From Actinacidiphila alni (lineage in GTDB: Bacteria; Actinomycetota; Actinomycetes; Streptomycetales; Streptomycetaceae), in NCBI RefSeq assembly GCF_900112845.1, contig NZ_FONG01000005.1:62001-126000 (forward strand): DNA of 64,000 bases, read 5' to 3'. This document shows, piece after piece, positions 44,046 through 55,739 of the stretch. Made by a program: the position numbers and the translations under genes. The notes beneath the pieces are model-generated. The model did not search any database. It saw nothing but the letters and a program-made list of their open reading frames with translations, and was not told where the DNA came from. Every line of letters begins with the position of its first letter. The stretch's first letter is position 1.

Positions 44046-46540
44046 CCGTCACTACCAACGCAGCCTCCGCAGGGGGCGGTTCCGCGGTCCCGCCCGAGGA
44101 CCTGATCACCGTGCGGATCGACGGCATCCCGGTGTCCGTCCCCAAGGGGACGCTGGTCATCAGGGCCGCCGAACTGCTCGGCATCGAGATCCCGCGGTTC
44201 TGCGACCACCCGCTGCTCGACCCGGTCGGCGCCTGCCGCCAGTGCATCGTGGAGATCGAGGGCCAGCGCAAGCCGGTCGCGTCCTGCACGATCACCTGCA
44301 CCGACGGCATGGTGATCAGCACCCAGCTCTCCTCACCGGTGGCGCAGAAGGCGCAGCGCGGTGTGATGGAGCTGCTGCTGATCAACCACCCGCTGGACTG
44401 CCCGGTCTGCGACAAGGGCGGCGAGTGCCCGCTGCAGAACCAGGCGATGGCGGTCGGCGACCCCGACACCCGCTTCGAGGGCAAGAAGCGCACGTACGAG
44501 AAGCCGGTACCGATCTCCACCCAGGTGCTGCTGGACCGTGAGCGGTGCGTGCTGTGTGCGCGCTGCACCCGCTTCAGCAACCAGGTGGCGGGCGACCCGA
44601 TGATCGAGCTGCTGGAACGCGGCGCCCTCCAGCAGGTCGGCACCGGCACCGGCGACCCCTTCGAGTCGTACTTCTCCGGCAACACCATCCAGATCTGCCC
44701 GGTCGGCGCGCTCACCTCGGCCGCGTACCGCTTCCGCTCCCGGCCGTTCGACCTGGTGTCGTCGCCGTCGGTGTGCGAGCACTGCGCGGGCGGCTGCGCC
44801 ACCCGCACCGACCACCGGCGCGGCAAGGTCATGCGGCGGATGGCCGCCGACGACCCGCAGGTCAACGAGGAGTGGATCTGCGACAAGGGCCGCTTCGGCT
44901 TCCGCTACGCGCAGCGCCCCGACCGGCTGACCCACCCGCTGGTCCGCAACGCCGACGGCGAACTCGTCCCGGCCTCCTGGCCGGAGGCGCTGGCCGCCGC
45001 CGCGGCCGGGCTGACCGCGGCGCACGGCCGGGCCGCGGTACTGACCGGCGGCCGGCTCACCGTCGAGGACTCCTACGCGTACGCGAAGTTCGCCCGCGTC
45101 GTCCTCGGCACCAATGACGTGGACTTCAGGGCCCGTCCGCACTCCGCCGAGGAGGCCGACTTCCTGGCCGCCACGGTCGCCGGGCGCGGCCTGGACCTGT
45201 CCGGCACGGGCCTGACGTACACCGAGCTGGAGAAGGCACCGGCCGTCCTGCTGGCCGGACTTGAGGCCGAGGAGGAGGCCCCCGGGGTCTTCCTGCGGCT
45301 GCGCAAGGCCCACCGCAAGCGCAAGCAGCAGACGTACGCGCTGGCCACGCACGCCACCCGCGGTCTGGAGAAGGCGGGCGGCATCCTGCTGCCGGCCGCG
45401 CCCGGCACCGAACCGGAGTGGCTGGACGCGCTGGCCGGCCGGATCGGGCTGGACGAGGCCGGGGTGGCCGCCGCCGAGGCGCTGCGCGCCGAGGGCGCGG
45501 TCATCGTGGTCGGCGAGCGGCTCGCGACCGTGCCCGGCGCCCTGACCGCCGCGGTCCGGCTGGCCACCGCCACCGGCGCCACCCTGGCGTGGATCCCGCG
45601 CCGGGCCGGTGAGCGCGGCGCCGTCGAGGCGGGCGCCCTGCCGGGCCTGCTGCCCGGCGGCCGTCCGGTCACCGACCCGCGGGCCCGCGCCGAGGTCGCC
45701 TCGGTGTGGGGGCTGCCGGAGCTGCCGCACCGCTTCGGCCGCGACACCGGCCAGATCGTCGAGGCCGCCGCCGCGGGCGAACTGGCCGCGCTGGTCGTCG
45801 GCGGTGTCGAGGTCGCGGACCTGCCGGACCCGGCCCGCGCCCGCCGGGCACTGGACGAGGTCGGCTTCCTGGTCAGCCTGGAGCAGCGGCCCAGCGAGGT
45901 CACCGACCGCGCCGATGTGGTGCTGCCGGTCGCCGCGGTCGCCGAGAAGAGCGGCACCTTCCTCAACTGGGAAGGCCGCGCCCGGATGTTCGAGGCGGCG
46001 ATCAAGCCCGACCAGGCCGTCACCCGGCACCAGCTGCCCGACGCCCGCGTCCTGACGATGCTCGCCGACGCGCTCGACGTCCGCCTCGGCCTGTCCGACG
46101 TGCGCGGCGCCCGCGCCGAACTGGACCGGCTGGCCGGCTGGGACGGCCCGTACGGCTCCGCCCCGCTGGAGAGCGCGGCGCCGCTGCCGCGCCCCGAGCC
46201 GGGGCAGGCGCTGCTCGCCGGACACCGGCTGCTGCTGGACCAGGGCCGGCTCCAGGACGGCGACGACGCGCTGGCCGGCACCCGGCACGCGGCCGTCGCC
46301 CGGCTGTCGGCCGCGACCGCCGCCGAGGCCGGCGCCGCCGACGGCGATCTGCTGACGGTGACCGGGCCCGCGGGCACGGTCGCGCTGCCGCTGGTGGTCA
46401 CCGCGATGCCCGACCGGGTGGTGTGGCTGCCGCTCAACTCGGCCGGCGGCGGTGTCGCCTCCGACACCGGTGCCCGACCCGGCCAGGTCGTCTCCGTCGG
46501 CGCTGCCGCCGAGGTCACGGAAGAGGAAGGTCCGCGATGA
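44042..46540 (+). CDS. nuoG: NADH-quinone oxidoreductase subunit G
   Basis: An 832-aa subunit (75-kDa type). The N-terminal [2Fe-2S] ligands are in [21 protein letters not shown] and SC, the His-ligated [4Fe-4S] cluster site follows in [17 protein letters not shown], another [4Fe-4S] set is in [13 protein letters not shown] and CPVGAL, and the molybdopterin-oxidoreductase-like domain starts at about residue 240 with [15 protein letters not shown]. The C-terminal half is Ala-rich and degenerate compared with true molybdoenzymes. It overlaps nuoF by 4 nt (GTGA). Confidence 0.95.
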   Translation: MTVTTNAASAGGGSAVPPEDLITVRIDGIPVSVPKGTLVIRAAELLGIEIPRFCDHPLLDPVGACRQCIVEIEGQRKPVASCTITCTDGMVISTQLSSPVAQKAQRGVMELLLINHPLDCPVCDKGGECPLQNQAMAVGDPDTRFEGKKRTYEKPVPISTQVLLDRERCVLCARCTRFSNQVAGDPMIELLERGALQQVGTGTGDPFESYFSGNTIQICPVGALTSAAYRFRSRPFDLVSSPSVCEHCAGGCATRTDHRRGKVMRRMAADDPQVNEEWICDKGRFGFRYAQRPDRLTHPLVRNADGELVPASWPEALAAAAAGLTAAHGRAAVLTGGRLTVEDSYAYAKFARVVLGTNDVDFRARPHSAEEADFLAATVAGRGLDLSGTGLTYTELEKAPAVLLAGLEAEEEAPGVFLRLRKAHRKRKQQTYALATHATRGLEKAGGILLPAAPGTEPEWLDALAGRIGLDEAGVAAAEALRAEGAVIVVGERLATVPGALTAAVRLATATGATLAWIPRRAGERGAVEAGALPGLLPGGRPVTDPRARAEVASVWGLPELPHRFGRDTGQIVEAAAAGELAALVVGGVEVADLPDPARARRALDEVGFLVSLEQRPSEVTDRADVVLPVAAVAEKSGTFLNWEGRARMFEAAIKPDQAVTRHQLPDARVLTMLADALDVRLGLSDVRGARAELDRLAGWDGPYGSAPLESAAPLPRPEPGQALLAGHRLLLDQGRLQDGDDALAGTRHAAVARLSAATAAEAGAADGDLLTVTGPAGTVALPLVVTAMPDRVVWLPLNSAGGGVASDTGARPGQVVSVGAAAEVTEEEGPR

Positions 46541-47946
46541 GCGCGCCCATGACCCAGCTCGCCGCCACGACAGAGGACCTGTCGATGTTCGGCAACGACA
46601 CCTGGTGGCTGATCCTGGTCAAGGCGGTGTTCTGCTTCGCCTTCGCGATGCTCACCGTGCTGGTCGCCATCGTGTGGGAGCGCAAGGTCGTCGCCTGGAT
46701 GCAGCTGCGCATCGGCCCCAACCGGCACGGCCCCTGGGGCATGCTCCAGTCGCTCGCCGACGGTGTGAAGCTGATGCTCAAGGAAGACATCATCGTCAAG
46801 CGGGCCGACAAGGTGGTGTTCATCCTCGCGCCCATCGTGGCGGCGATCCCGGCCTTCATGGCCTTCGCGGTGATCCCCTTCGGCCCCGCCGACAACGAGG
46901 TGTCGATCTTCGGGCAGCGCACGGCACTCCAGCTCACCGACCTGCCGATCGGCCTGCTGTTCATCCTGGCCACCGCGTCGGTCGGCATCTACGGCATCGT
47001 GCTCGCGGGCTGGTCGTCCGGCTCCACCTACCCGCTGCTCGGCGGCCTGCGCGCGTCCGCGCAGATGATCTCGTACGAGATCGCGATGGGCCTGTCCTTC
47101 GCGGCGGTCTTCCTCTACTCCGGCTCGATGTCGACGTCGACGATCGTCGAGGCGCAGCACGACCGCTGGTACGCGATCCTGCTGCCGGTCTCGCTGATCA
47201 TCTACATCATCGCGATGGTCGGCGAGACCAACCGCGCCCCGTTCGACATGCCGGAGTCCGAGGGCGACCTCGTCGGCGGCTTCAACACCGAGTACAGCTC
47301 GATCAAGTTCGCGCTGTTCATGCTCGCCGAGTACGTGAACATGGTGACGGTCTCCGCGGTCGCGACGACCCTCTTCCTCGGCGGCTGGCGGGCCCCCTGG
47401 CCGATCAGCACCTTCTGGGAGGGCGCGAACCACGGCTGGTGGCCGATGCTCTGGTTCATCGTCAAGGTCCAGCTGCTGCTGTTCTTCTTCATCTGGCTGC
47501 GCGGCACCCTGCCCCGGGTCCGCTACGACCAGTTCATGAAGCTCGGCTGGAAGGTGCTCATCCCGGTCTCGATGGTCTGGCTGATGCTGGTGGCCGCCGT
47601 TCGCGCGATGCGCAACGAGGACTACAGCTTCACCAAGATCGTGCTCTACATCGGCGGGGTGGTGATCGCCCTGCTGCTGATCTCGCTCATCGCGGACATC
47701 TTCCGGGACCGCGAGGAGAAGAAGACCGCGCAGGGCGGTGGGGGCACCCCCGGCCGAAGGCTGGGGGAGGCGCCACCGGACCGGTTCGACCCGATGGCCG
47801 GCGGCTACCCCGTACCGCCGTTGCCGGGACAGCAGGCGCAGCGGGTGCCGCGGCGGCCCAGCCGGGCGCAGCCACAACTCGTGGGAGCCGCCGGCTCCGA
47901 CACCGCGGACAGTGAGCAGGAGAAGACGGAGGACGGCGATGCCTGA
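46537..47946 (+). CDS. nuoH: NADH-quinone oxidoreductase subunit H
   Basis: A 469-aa membrane subunit that completes the quinone chamber and carries part of the proton path. Motifs are [46 protein letters not shown] and [20 protein letters not shown]. About 70 C-terminal residues are extra to the usual core, and their coding DNA contains a compact hairpin repeat (47747-47767). Start at ATG 46537 (overlaps the nuoG stop). Confidence 0.96.
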   Translation: MSAPMTQLAATTEDLSMFGNDTWWLILVKAVFCFAFAMLTVLVAIVWERKVVAWMQLRIGPNRHGPWGMLQSLADGVKLMLKEDIIVKRADKVVFILAPIVAAIPAFMAFAVIPFGPADNEVSIFGQRTALQLTDLPIGLLFILATASVGIYGIVLAGWSSGSTYPLLGGLRASAQMISYEIAMGLSFAAVFLYSGSMSTSTIVEAQHDRWYAILLPVSLIIYIIAMVGETNRAPFDMPESEGDLVGGFNTEYSSIKFALFMLAEYVNMVTVSAVATTLFLGGWRAPWPISTFWEGANHGWWPMLWFIVKVQLLLFFFIWLRGTLPRVRYDQFMKLGWKVLIPVSMVWLMLVAAVRAMRNEDYSFTKIVLYIGGVVIALLLISLIADIFRDREEKKTAQGGGGTPGRRLGEAPPDRFDPMAGGYPVPPLPGQQAQRVPRRPSRAQPQLVGAAGSDTADSEQEKTEDGDA

Positions 47947-48601
47947 GTTCCTCGGCCCGGTCGCAGGCTTCGGCGTGACCTTCAAGGCCATGTTCAAGAA
48001 GCGGCTGACCGAGCAGTACCCCGAGTACAAGAAGCCCACCGCCCCGCGTTTCCACGGCCGCCACCAGCTCAACCGGCACCCGGACGGCCTGGAGAAGTGC
48101 GTCGGCTGCGAGCTGTGCGCGTGGGCCTGCCCGGCGGACGCGATCTACGTGGAGGGCGCGGACAACACCGAGGAGGAGCGCTACTCCCCGGGCGAGCGCT
48201 ACGGCCGCGTCTACCAGATCAACTACGCCCGCTGCATCCTGTGCGGCCTGTGCATCGAGGCGTGCCCGACGCGCGCGCTGACGATGACCAACGAGTACGA
48301 ACTGGCCGACCGGACCCGCGAGTCGCTGATCTTCACCAAGGAGCAGCTGCTGGCCGGCCTGGAGGAGGGCATGGTCGAGTCCCCGCACTCGATCTTCCCC
48401 GGCATGGACGAGGGCGACTACTACCGCGGCGCGGTCACCGAGGCCGCGCCCGGCACCGTACGGCAGGTCGCCGTCTCCAAGGGCGAGAAGCCGGACGAGA
48501 ACGTCGAGCCGACCGCGGACGGCGGCGCCCCGGACTTCGGTACGGAGACGGCGTCCGCGCCCGGCGGCGGCACTCCCGCGGGAACGGGGGCGGAGGCATG
48601 A
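47939..48601 (+). CDS. nuoI: NADH-quinone oxidoreductase subunit I
   Basis: A 220-aa ferredoxin-like subunit with two [4Fe-4S] clusters (N6a and N6b), in [16 protein letters not shown] and [16 protein letters not shown]. The C-terminal 70 residues are a charged and Gly-rich tail beyond the core. Start at ATG 47939, inside the nuoH end (8-nt overlap). Confidence 0.97.
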   Translation: MPEFLGPVAGFGVTFKAMFKKRLTEQYPEYKKPTAPRFHGRHQLNRHPDGLEKCVGCELCAWACPADAIYVEGADNTEEERYSPGERYGRVYQINYARCILCGLCIEACPTRALTMTNEYELADRTRESLIFTKEQLLAGLEEGMVESPHSIFPGMDEGDYYRGAVTEAAPGTVRQVAVSKGEKPDENVEPTADGGAPDFGTETASAPGGGTPAGTGAEA

Positions 48602-49524
48602 TGCAGCTCGCCGCCGCCGCGACCCAGACCTCCACCGGTGAGGCCGTCCAGTTCTGGATCCTCGGCACCGTCGCCGTGCTCGGCGCGCTCGGCACCGTCC
48701 TGATGAAGAAGTCGGTGCACAGCGCGCTGTCGCTGGCCGGGACGATGATCGTGCTCGCGATCTTCTACCTGGCGCAGGGCGCGTATTTCCTGGGCATCGT
48801 GCAGATCGTCGTCTACACAGGCGCGATCATGATGCTCTTCCTCTTCGTCGTCATGCTGGTCGGCATCACCGCCGCCGACTCGCTGAAGGAGACGCTCAAG
48901 GGCCAGCGCTGGCTGGCCGCCGCCTGCGGGCTCGGCTTCGGCATCCTGCTGATCGCCGGGATCGGCAACGCCTCGCTCGACACCTTCGCCGGCACCGGCC
49001 AGGCCAACTCGGCGGGCAATGTGCCGGGTCTGGCCCGGCTGATCTTCACCAAGTACGTGTGGTCCTTCGAGATCACCGGCGCGCTGCTGATCACCGCGGC
49101 CATCGGCGCGATGGTCCTCACGCACCGCGAGCGCACCGAACGGCGCAGCACCCAGCGGGAGCTGTCCGAGGCGCGCGTGCGCGAGGGCGTGCACGTCGCG
49201 CCGCTGCCCGCGCCCGGCACGTACGCCCGGCACAACGCGGTGGACGTGCCCGCGCTGCTGCCCGACGGCTCGATCGCCGAGAAGTCGGTGTTCGGCACGC
49301 TGCGCGGCCGCGGCCAGATCCGTGACGTGTCCGCGGACGCGCTGGAGCGGCTGGCCGCGCTGGAGCAGCGCTCCGAGGAGTGGCTGGAGCGCGACCCCGA
49401 CCGGGTCGAGCCGGTGCGGCTCGCGCAGGGTCCCGGCGGCGACCGGGCCGGCCGCGAGGAGCGGACCGAGCGCGAGTCCGGCCGGGAGCACGAATCCGAG
49501 CGGGCCGAGGAAGGTGCCAAGTGA
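48598..49524 (+). CDS. nuoJ: NADH-quinone oxidoreductase subunit J
   Basis: A 308-aa membrane subunit with five helices in about residues 15-180 ([19 protein letters not shown] and [20 protein letters not shown] are family-typical, the latter containing the pi-bulge helix). A cytoplasmic tail of more than 100 charged residues ([15 protein letters not shown] ... ERAEEG) is longer than in enterobacterial NuoJ. ATG 48598 overlaps the nuoI stop; ATG 48601 is an alternative. Confidence 0.95.
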   Translation: MMQLAAAATQTSTGEAVQFWILGTVAVLGALGTVLMKKSVHSALSLAGTMIVLAIFYLAQGAYFLGIVQIVVYTGAIMMLFLFVVMLVGITAADSLKETLKGQRWLAAACGLGFGILLIAGIGNASLDTFAGTGQANSAGNVPGLARLIFTKYVWSFEITGALLITAAIGAMVLTHRERTERRSTQRELSEARVREGVHVAPLPAPGTYARHNAVDVPALLPDGSIAEKSVFGTLRGRGQIRDVSADALERLAALEQRSEEWLERDPDRVEPVRLAQGPGGDRAGREERTERESGREHESERAEEGAK

Positions 49525-49820
49525 ATCCGGCCAACTACCTGTACCTGTCGGCGCTGCTGTTCACCATCGGCGCGGCGGGCGTACTGATCCGGCGCAACGC
49601 GATCGTGGTCTTCATGTGCGTCGAGCTGATGCTGAACGCCTGCAATCTGGCGTTCGTCACCTTCTCGCGGCTGCACGGCAACCTCGACGGCCAGGTGATC
49701 GCGTTCTTCACGATGGTCGTGGCCGCCGCGGAGGTCGTGGTGGGCCTGGCGATCATCGTGTCGATCTTCCGCTCCCGCCACTCGGCCTCGGTCGACGACG
49801 CCAATCTCATGAAGCTGTAG
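49521..49820 (+). CDS. nuoK: NADH-quinone oxidoreductase subunit K
   Basis: A 99-aa three-helix membrane subunit; [16 protein letters not shown] carries the key buried glutamate and [15 protein letters not shown] the second. Homologous to MrpC antiporter subunits. GTG 49521 is one base before the nuoJ stop (overlap GTGA). Confidence 0.97.
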   Translation: MNPANYLYLSALLFTIGAAGVLIRRNAIVVFMCVELMLNACNLAFVTFSRLHGNLDGQVIAFFTMVVAAAEVVVGLAIIVSIFRSRHSASVDDANLMKL

Positions 49821-49833
49821 AGGGGCTGCGACA

Positions 49834-51738
49834 GTGGAGAACCTGATCGGACTGCTGGTCGCGTCGCCGCTGCTGGGCGCGGGCATCCTGCTGACCGGAG
49901 GCAAGCGGCTCGACCGCGTCGGCCACTGGCTCGGCACGCTGCTCGCCCTGGTGTCGTTCGCGCTCGGCGTGGCCCTGTTCGCGAACATGCTCGGCAAGGA
50001 CGCCGACGACCGCGGCCTGCACTCGCACCTGTTCACCTGGGTGCCGGTCGGCGGCTTCCGTGCCGACGTCGGCTTCCAGCTCGACCAGTTGTCGATGACG
50101 TTCGTGCTGCTGATCACCGGTGTGGGCACGCTGATCCACATCTACTCGATCGGCTACATGGAGCACGACGAGCGCCGCCGCCGCTTCTTCGGCTACCTCA
50201 ACCTGTTCCTGGCGGCGATGCTGCTGCTGGTGCTCGCCGACAACTACTTCCTGCTGTACGCCGGTTGGGAGGGCGTCGGCCTCGCCTCGTACCTGCTGAT
50301 CGGCTTCTGGCAGCACAAGCCGAGCGCGGCGACCGCGGCGAAGAAGGCGTTCCTGGTCAACCGGGTCGGCGACATCGGCCTGTCGGTGGGCATCATGCTG
50401 ATGTTCACCACCTTCGGCTCGTTCGCCTTCGCGGACATCCTGCCGAAGGCGCAGGAGGCGTCGACCACCCAGCACGCCACCGTCACCGGTATCGGCTTCA
50501 TGCTGCTGCTGGCCGCCTGCGGCAAGTCGGCCCAGGTGCCGCTGCAGTCCTGGCTCGGCGACGCGATGGAGGGCCCGACCCCGGTCTCGGCCCTGATCCA
50601 CGCCGCCACCATGGTGACCGCGGGCGTCTACCTGATCACCCGCTCCGGCGCGATCTTCAACGCGGCGCCGGACGCGCAGACGGCCGTGGTCACGGTCGGC
50701 GCGGTCACGCTGCTGTTCGGTGCGATCGTCGGTTGCGCGAAGGACGACATCAAGAAGGCGCTCGCTGGTTCGACGATGTCGCAGATCGGCTACATGATCA
50801 TGGCGGCCGGGCTCGGCCCGATCGGCTACGTCTTCGCGATCATGCACCTGGTGACGCACGGCTTCTTCAAGGCCGGCCTCTTCCTCGGCGCCGGTTCCGT
50901 GATGCACGGCATGAACGACGAGGTCGACATGCGGCGTTACGGCGGCCTGCGCAAGTACATGCCGGTCACCTTCGTCACCTTCGGCCTCGGCTACCTGGCG
51001 ATCATCGGCTTCCCGGGCCTGTCCGGCTTCTTCTCCAAGGACAAGATCATCGAGGCTGCCTTCGCCAAGGGCGGCACCGAGGGCTGGATCCTCGGCTGCT
51101 GCGCCCTGCTGGGCGCCGCGATCACCGCCTTCTACATGACGCGCGTGATGATCATGACGTTCTTCGGCGAGAAGCGGTGGGTGCCGGACGCCGATGGCCA
51201 CGAGCCGCACCCGCACGAGTCGCCGTCGTCCATGACGATCCCCATGATCATCCTGGCGTTCGGCTCGGTGCTCGCCGGTGGCCTGTTCAGCATCAACTCC
51301 TCCTTCGTGAAGTGGCTGGAGCCGGTCACCGGGCACAGCGAGGGCGACTCGCCGGTCAGCGCCGGCACCGTCACCGCGGGCACGATGGTCGCGCTGGTCA
51401 TCGGCGTCGGCATCGCCTGGGCGATGTACGCGCGCCGCTCGGTCCCCGCGGTCGCGCCGCGCGGCTCGCTCCTGACCCGGGCGGCCCGCCGCGACCTGCT
51501 CCAGGACGACTTCAACCACGTCGTCCTCGTCCGCGGCGGCGAGCACCTCACCCGCTCGCTGGTCTACCTCGACCACTCCCTGGTCGACGGCGTCGTCAAC
51601 GGCACGGCCGCCTCGGTCGGCGGCCTGTCCGGCCGCCTCCGCAAGCTGCAGAACGGCTACGTACGGTCGTACGCCGTCTCGATGCTCGGCGGCTCAGCGG
51701 TGCTCGTCGCCGCGACTCTTCTGATGAGGGCGGTCTGA
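49834..51738 (+). CDS. nuoL: NADH-quinone oxidoreductase subunit L
   Basis: A 634-aa antiporter-like proton-pumping subunit with about 15 membrane helices and the long lateral helix near the C-terminus. Conserved areas are [49 protein letters not shown] (discontinuous helix with Lys) and [22 protein letters not shown] 49834 with GAGGGG upstream. Confidence 0.97.
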   Translation: MENLIGLLVASPLLGAGILLTGGKRLDRVGHWLGTLLALVSFALGVALFANMLGKDADDRGLHSHLFTWVPVGGFRADVGFQLDQLSMTFVLLITGVGTLIHIYSIGYMEHDERRRRFFGYLNLFLAAMLLLVLADNYFLLYAGWEGVGLASYLLIGFWQHKPSAATAAKKAFLVNRVGDIGLSVGIMLMFTTFGSFAFADILPKAQEASTTQHATVTGIGFMLLLAACGKSAQVPLQSWLGDAMEGPTPVSALIHAATMVTAGVYLITRSGAIFNAAPDAQTAVVTVGAVTLLFGAIVGCAKDDIKKALAGSTMSQIGYMIMAAGLGPIGYVFAIMHLVTHGFFKAGLFLGAGSVMHGMNDEVDMRRYGGLRKYMPVTFVTFGLGYLAIIGFPGLSGFFSKDKIIEAAFAKGGTEGWILGCCALLGAAITAFYMTRVMIMTFFGEKRWVPDADGHEPHPHESPSSMTIPMIILAFGSVLAGGLFSINSSFVKWLEPVTGHSEGDSPVSAGTVTAGTMVALVIGVGIAWAMYARRSVPAVAPRGSLLTRAARRDLLQDDFNHVVLVRGGEHLTRSLVYLDHSLVDGVVNGTAASVGGLSGRLRKLQNGYVRSYAVSMLGGSAVLVAATLLMRAV

Positions 51739-51744
51739 TAGCTG

Positions 51745-53340
51745 ATGTCGTTTCCTCTGCTCACAGTGACGGCCGCGGTCCCCGCGGTCGGCGCCGTCGT
51801 CACCGCGGCGGTCCCCGCCGCGAAACGGAGTGCCGCCAAGTACACGGCGCTGCTGTTCTCGGTGGCCACGCTGGTGCTCGCGATCGTCGCCCTGGTCCGT
51901 TTCGACCCGGACGGCGACCGCTACCAGCTCACCGAATCGCACGCCTGGATCAAGGACTTCGGGCTCCGCTACGACCTCGGCGTGGACGGCATCGGCGTCA
52001 CGCTGGTCGCCCTGACCGCGCTGCTGATTCCCTTCGTGATGCTGGCCGGCTGGCACGACGCCGACCCCCTGGAAGACGTCAACCCCAACCGGCGGTGGCG
52101 CCCGACGCAGGGCTTCTTCGCGCTGATCCTGCTGGTCGAGGCGATGGTGGTGCTCTCCTTCGAGGCCACCGACGTCTTTCTCTTCTACATCTTCTTCGAA
52201 GCCATGCTGATCCCGATGTACTTCCTCATCGGCGGCTTCGGCGACCGGGCGCACGCGGCCGGTGAGGAGGAGGCGGCCCGGCAGCGGTCGTACGCGGCGG
52301 TCAAATTCCTGCTCTACAACCTGGCCGGCGGTCTGATCATGCTGGCCGCGGTGATCGGCCTCTACGCGGTCACCGCCAAGCAGCTCGGCCAGGGCACCTT
52401 CTCGCTCCAGGAGATCCTGGCGGCGCGCGGCTCGGGCAAGCTGCACATCGAGACGTCCACCGAACGCTGGCTGTTCCTCGGCTTCTTCTTCGCCTTCGCG
52501 GTGAAGGCGCCGCTGTGGCCGCTGCACACCTGGCTGCCGAACGCGATGGGCGAGTCCACCGCGCCGGTCGCCGTACTGATCACGGCGGTCGTCGACAAGG
52601 TCGGCACCTTCGCGATGCTGCGCTACTGCCTCCAGCTCTTCCCGGAGGCGTCCAAGTGGGCGACGCCGACGATCCTGGTGCTCGCGCTGATCGGCGTCAT
52701 CTACGGCGCGCTGCTGGCCGTCGGCCAGCGGGACATCAAGCGGCTGATCGCGTACGCGTCGATCTCGCACTTCGGCTTCATCATCCTGGGCATCTTCGCG
52801 ATGACCAGCCAGGGCCAGAGCGGCGCGGCGCTGTACATGATCAACCACGGCATCTCGACGGCCGCGCTGATGCTGGTCGCCGGCTTCCTGATCACCCGGC
52901 GCGGCTCGCGCCTGATCGCCGACTTCGGCGGGGTGCAGAAGGTGGCGCCGGTGCTGGCCGGGACCTTCCTGATCGGCGGTCTGGCCACCCTGTCGCTGCC
53001 GGGCCTGGCGCCCTTCGTCAGTGAATTCCTGGTGCTGGTCGGCACGTTCACCCGCTACCCGGTGATCGGCATCGTCGCCACCCTGGGCATCGTGCTGGCC
53101 GCGCTGTACGTGCTGGTGCTCTACCAGCGCACGATGACCGGCCCGGTCAAGGCCGGGATCGAGGGCATGTCCGACCTGAAGGTCCGCGAACTGGTCGTGG
53201 TGGCACCGCTGATCGCGCTGCTGCTCTTCCTCGGCGTGTACCCGAAGCCGGTGACCGACATCCTCAACCCGTCGGTCAAGCACACGCTCTCCGACGTGCA
53301 CAAGACCGATCCCAAGCCCGCGCTGGAGGCGAAGAAGTGA
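51745..53340 (+). CDS. nuoM: NADH-quinone oxidoreductase subunit M
   Basis: A 531-aa antiporter-like proton-pumping subunit. Marks are FFEAMLIPMYFLIGGFG (conserved Glu), FAFAVKAPLWPLHTWLPNAM and RDIKRLIAYASISHFGF. It starts 6 nt after nuoL and overlaps nuoN by 4 nt. Confidence 0.97.
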   Translation: MSFPLLTVTAAVPAVGAVVTAAVPAAKRSAAKYTALLFSVATLVLAIVALVRFDPDGDRYQLTESHAWIKDFGLRYDLGVDGIGVTLVALTALLIPFVMLAGWHDADPLEDVNPNRRWRPTQGFFALILLVEAMVVLSFEATDVFLFYIFFEAMLIPMYFLIGGFGDRAHAAGEEEAARQRSYAAVKFLLYNLAGGLIMLAAVIGLYAVTAKQLGQGTFSLQEILAARGSGKLHIETSTERWLFLGFFFAFAVKAPLWPLHTWLPNAMGESTAPVAVLITAVVDKVGTFAMLRYCLQLFPEASKWATPTILVLALIGVIYGALLAVGQRDIKRLIAYASISHFGFIILGIFAMTSQGQSGAALYMINHGISTAALMLVAGFLITRRGSRLIADFGGVQKVAPVLAGTFLIGGLATLSLPGLAPFVSEFLVLVGTFTRYPVIGIVATLGIVLAALYVLVLYQRTMTGPVKAGIEGMSDLKVRELVVVAPLIALLLFLGVYPKPVTDILNPSVKHTLSDVHKTDPKPALEAKK

Positions 53341-55007
53341 GCGCAGCAGACAAGGGAGCCGCAGGCGTGGGCGCCGTCCACAGCCTGTGGACGACCGCGG
53401 CGCCGGTCGCCGACAAGATCCCGGCACCGCACATCGAGTACGCCCAGCTCTCACCGGTGCTGATCGTCTTCGGTGTGGCGATGGTGGGCATCCTGTTGGA
53501 GGCGTTCCTGCCGCGCCGCTCCCGCTACACCGCGCAGCTCGTGCTCTCCGTGGTCGGCCTGGCGGCGGCCTTCGCCGCCGTGGTCGCGCTCGCCGAGAAG
53601 GGCTACGGCACCACCAAGGCGCATGTCGCCGCGATGGGCGCCGTCGCCGTGGACGGCCCCGCGCTCTTCCTCCAGGGCACGATCCTGCTGGTCGCGCTGG
53701 TCGCCGTCTTCACCTTCGCCGAGCGGCGCCTGGACCCCAAGGCGCACGGCAATCACGTCGACTCCTTCGCGGCGCAGGGCTCGGCCGTACCCGGCGGCGA
53801 CCAGGAGAAGGCCGCGGTCCGGGCCGGCTTCACCACCACCGAGGTCTTCCCGCTGCTGCTCTTCGCGGTCGGCGGCATGCTGGTCTTCCCGGCCGCGAAC
53901 GACCTGCTGACGCTCTTCGTCGCCCTTGAGGTCTTCTCGCTGCCGCTGTACATCCTGTGCGCGCTGGCCCGCCGCAACCGCCTGATGTCGCAGGAAGCCG
54001 CCGTCAAGTACTTCCTGCTCGGCGCCTTCTCCTCGGCCTTCCTGCTCTTCGGGATCGCCCTGCTCTACGGCTACTCCGGCACCGTCACCTACGGCGGGAT
54101 CTCGTCGGTCATCGACGGCACCGCCCCGATGACCCCGGCACTCGCGGACTCCACCGGCAACGACGCGCTGCTGCTGATCGGTGTCGCCATGGTCGCGATG
54201 GGCCTGCTGTTCAAGGTCGGCGCCGTGCCGTTCCACATGTGGACCCCGGACGTCTACCAGGGCGCGCCCACCCCGGTCACCGGCTTCATGGCCGCCGCGA
54301 CCAAGGTGGCCGCCTTCGGCGCGCTGCTGCGGCTGCTGTACGTGGTGCTGCCGGGCATGCGCTGGGACTGGCGCCCGGTCATGTGGGGCGTCGCGATCCT
54401 CACGATGCTGGTCGGCGCGATCATCGCCGTGACGCAGACCGATGTGAAGCGGCTGCTGGCGTACTCGTCCGTCGCGCACGCCGGCTTCATCCTCGCCGGT
54501 GTCATCGCGACCACTCCGGACGGCGTCTCGTCGGTGCTGTTCTACCTGGGCGCGTACTCCTTCGTGACGCTCGGCGCCTTCGCGGTCGTCACGCTGGTGC
54601 GCGACGCGAGCGGCGAGGCCACGCACCTGTCGCGGTGGGCCGGGCTCGGCCGCCGCTCCCCGCTGGTGGCCGCGGTCTTCGCGGTCTTCCTGCTGGCCTT
54701 CGCGGGCATCCCGCTGACGTCCGGTTTCGCGGGGAAGTTCGCGGTCTTCAAGGCCGCGGCGCAGGGCGGGGCGATGCCGCTGGTCATCGTCGGTGTGATC
54801 TCGTCGGCGATCGCGGCGTTCTTCTACATCCGGGTGATCGTGCTGATGTTCTTCAGCGAGCCGAAGCCGGACGGCCCGTCGGTCGCCGTGCCGAGCCCGC
54901 TGACGTCGACCGCGATCGCGATCGGTGTGGCGGTGACGCTGGTGCTGGGGCTCGCGCCGCAGTACTTCCTGGATCTGGCGGACAAGGCGGGCGTGTTCGT
55001 CCGCTGA
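53337..55007 (+). CDS. nuoN: NADH-quinone oxidoreductase subunit N
   Basis: A 556-aa antiporter-like proton-pumping subunit, last gene of the operon. Marks are ALEVFSLPLYILCAL, KVGAVPFHMWTPDVYQGAPTPVTGFM and TDVKRLLAYSSVAHAGFIL. The N-terminal 40 residues before the first helix are variable. A strong bidirectional hairpin (55018-55062) follows. Confidence 0.97.
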   Translation: MSAADKGAAGVGAVHSLWTTAAPVADKIPAPHIEYAQLSPVLIVFGVAMVGILLEAFLPRRSRYTAQLVLSVVGLAAAFAAVVALAEKGYGTTKAHVAAMGAVAVDGPALFLQGTILLVALVAVFTFAERRLDPKAHGNHVDSFAAQGSAVPGGDQEKAAVRAGFTTTEVFPLLLFAVGGMLVFPAANDLLTLFVALEVFSLPLYILCALARRNRLMSQEAAVKYFLLGAFSSAFLLFGIALLYGYSGTVTYGGISSVIDGTAPMTPALADSTGNDALLLIGVAMVAMGLLFKVGAVPFHMWTPDVYQGAPTPVTGFMAAATKVAAFGALLRLLYVVLPGMRWDWRPVMWGVAILTMLVGAIIAVTQTDVKRLLAYSSVAHAGFILAGVIATTPDGVSSVLFYLGAYSFVTLGAFAVVTLVRDASGEATHLSRWAGLGRRSPLVAAVFAVFLLAFAGIPLTSGFAGKFAVFKAAAQGGAMPLVIVGVISSAIAAFFYIRVIVLMFFSEPKPDGPSVAVPSPLTSTAIAIGVAVTLVLGLAPQYFLDLADKAGVFVR

Positions 55008-55017
55008 CGCTTTTCCT

Positions 55018-55062
55018 GAACAGCCCCCGGGTGCCGTTGTTCTTGGGCCCCGGGGGCTGTTC
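55018..55062. terminator. Bidirectional terminator after nuoN
   Basis: 14-bp perfect stem (55018-55031 with 55049-55062; arm GAACAGCCCCCGGG) and a 17-nt loop, between nuoN and the converging TetR gene. Confidence 0.85.
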
Positions 55063-55080
55063 GCTGTGTGCGGGGCGCTC

Positions 55081-55662
55081 CTACGGCTGCATGCCGGCGA
55101 TGGCCAGTTCCAGCAGCCGCTCGGCCTGGGCCGCGCCCTCCGGCGTCTCGGGCGTACGCCACAGGCAGCCGAGCAGCATGACGACGTCGACGGGATCGAG
55201 GCCCGGCCGTACGTCCCCGGAGCGCTCGCAGGCGTCCAGCAGCTCCCGTACGGCGGCGCTGACCGGCGGCCAGGTGGCGCTGGTGACCTCCTGGGTGGCG
55301 GCCGAGTTCAGGGCGTCACCGAGGCCGTGCTTGATCCGTACGTAGCGGGCGAGGGTGAGGAACCACTGCCGCAGCGCGTCCAGCGGCGCGTCCGCGTGCG
55401 CGGCCAGCAGGTCGGGGACGGAGGCGACCAGGCGGTCGATGTCGTGCCGGTAGACGGCCAGGATCAGCGCCTCGCGGGTCGGGAAGTGCCGGTAGAGGGT
55501 GCCGGGCCCGACGCCCGCGCGCTTGGCGATCGAATTGAGCGAGGCGTTCCCGGACTCGGCGAGCGCGTCATGGGCGACCTGGAGGATCGCCTCCCGGTTC
55601 TTCAGCGCGTCGGAGCGCTGGGGGTGCGGGTGCGACTGCGGGCGCGGCTCGGCGTCGGGCAC
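55081..55662 (-). CDS. TetR-family transcriptional regulator
   Basis: A 193-aa regulator with HTH at residues about 20-65 (ILQVAHDALAESGNASL, IAKRAGVGPGTLYRHFPTREALI) and a helical C-terminal domain with a late MLLGCLWRTPETPEGAAQ. This is the shape of common Streptomyces TetR repressors next to oxidoreductases. GTG 55662 was chosen because a strong AGGAGG site lies just upstream. It precedes nothing obvious as target; the upstream gene is a methyltransferase on the same strand. Confidence 0.9.
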   Translation of the reverse strand: MPDAEPRPQSHPHPQRSDALKNREAILQVAHDALAESGNASLNSIAKRAGVGPGTLYRHFPTREALILAVYRHDIDRLVASVPDLLAAHADAPLDALRQWFLTLARYVRIKHGLGDALNSAATQEVTSATWPPVSAAVRELLDACERSGDVRPGLDPVDVVMLLGCLWRTPETPEGAAQAERLLELAIAGMQP

Positions 55663-55739
55663 GGTTCCTCCTGCGGGGGTGATCCGGAGGGTTCTCCGTT
55701 TACCCTCGCCCTCCATTGTACGGAGCGCGTACGGAGACC

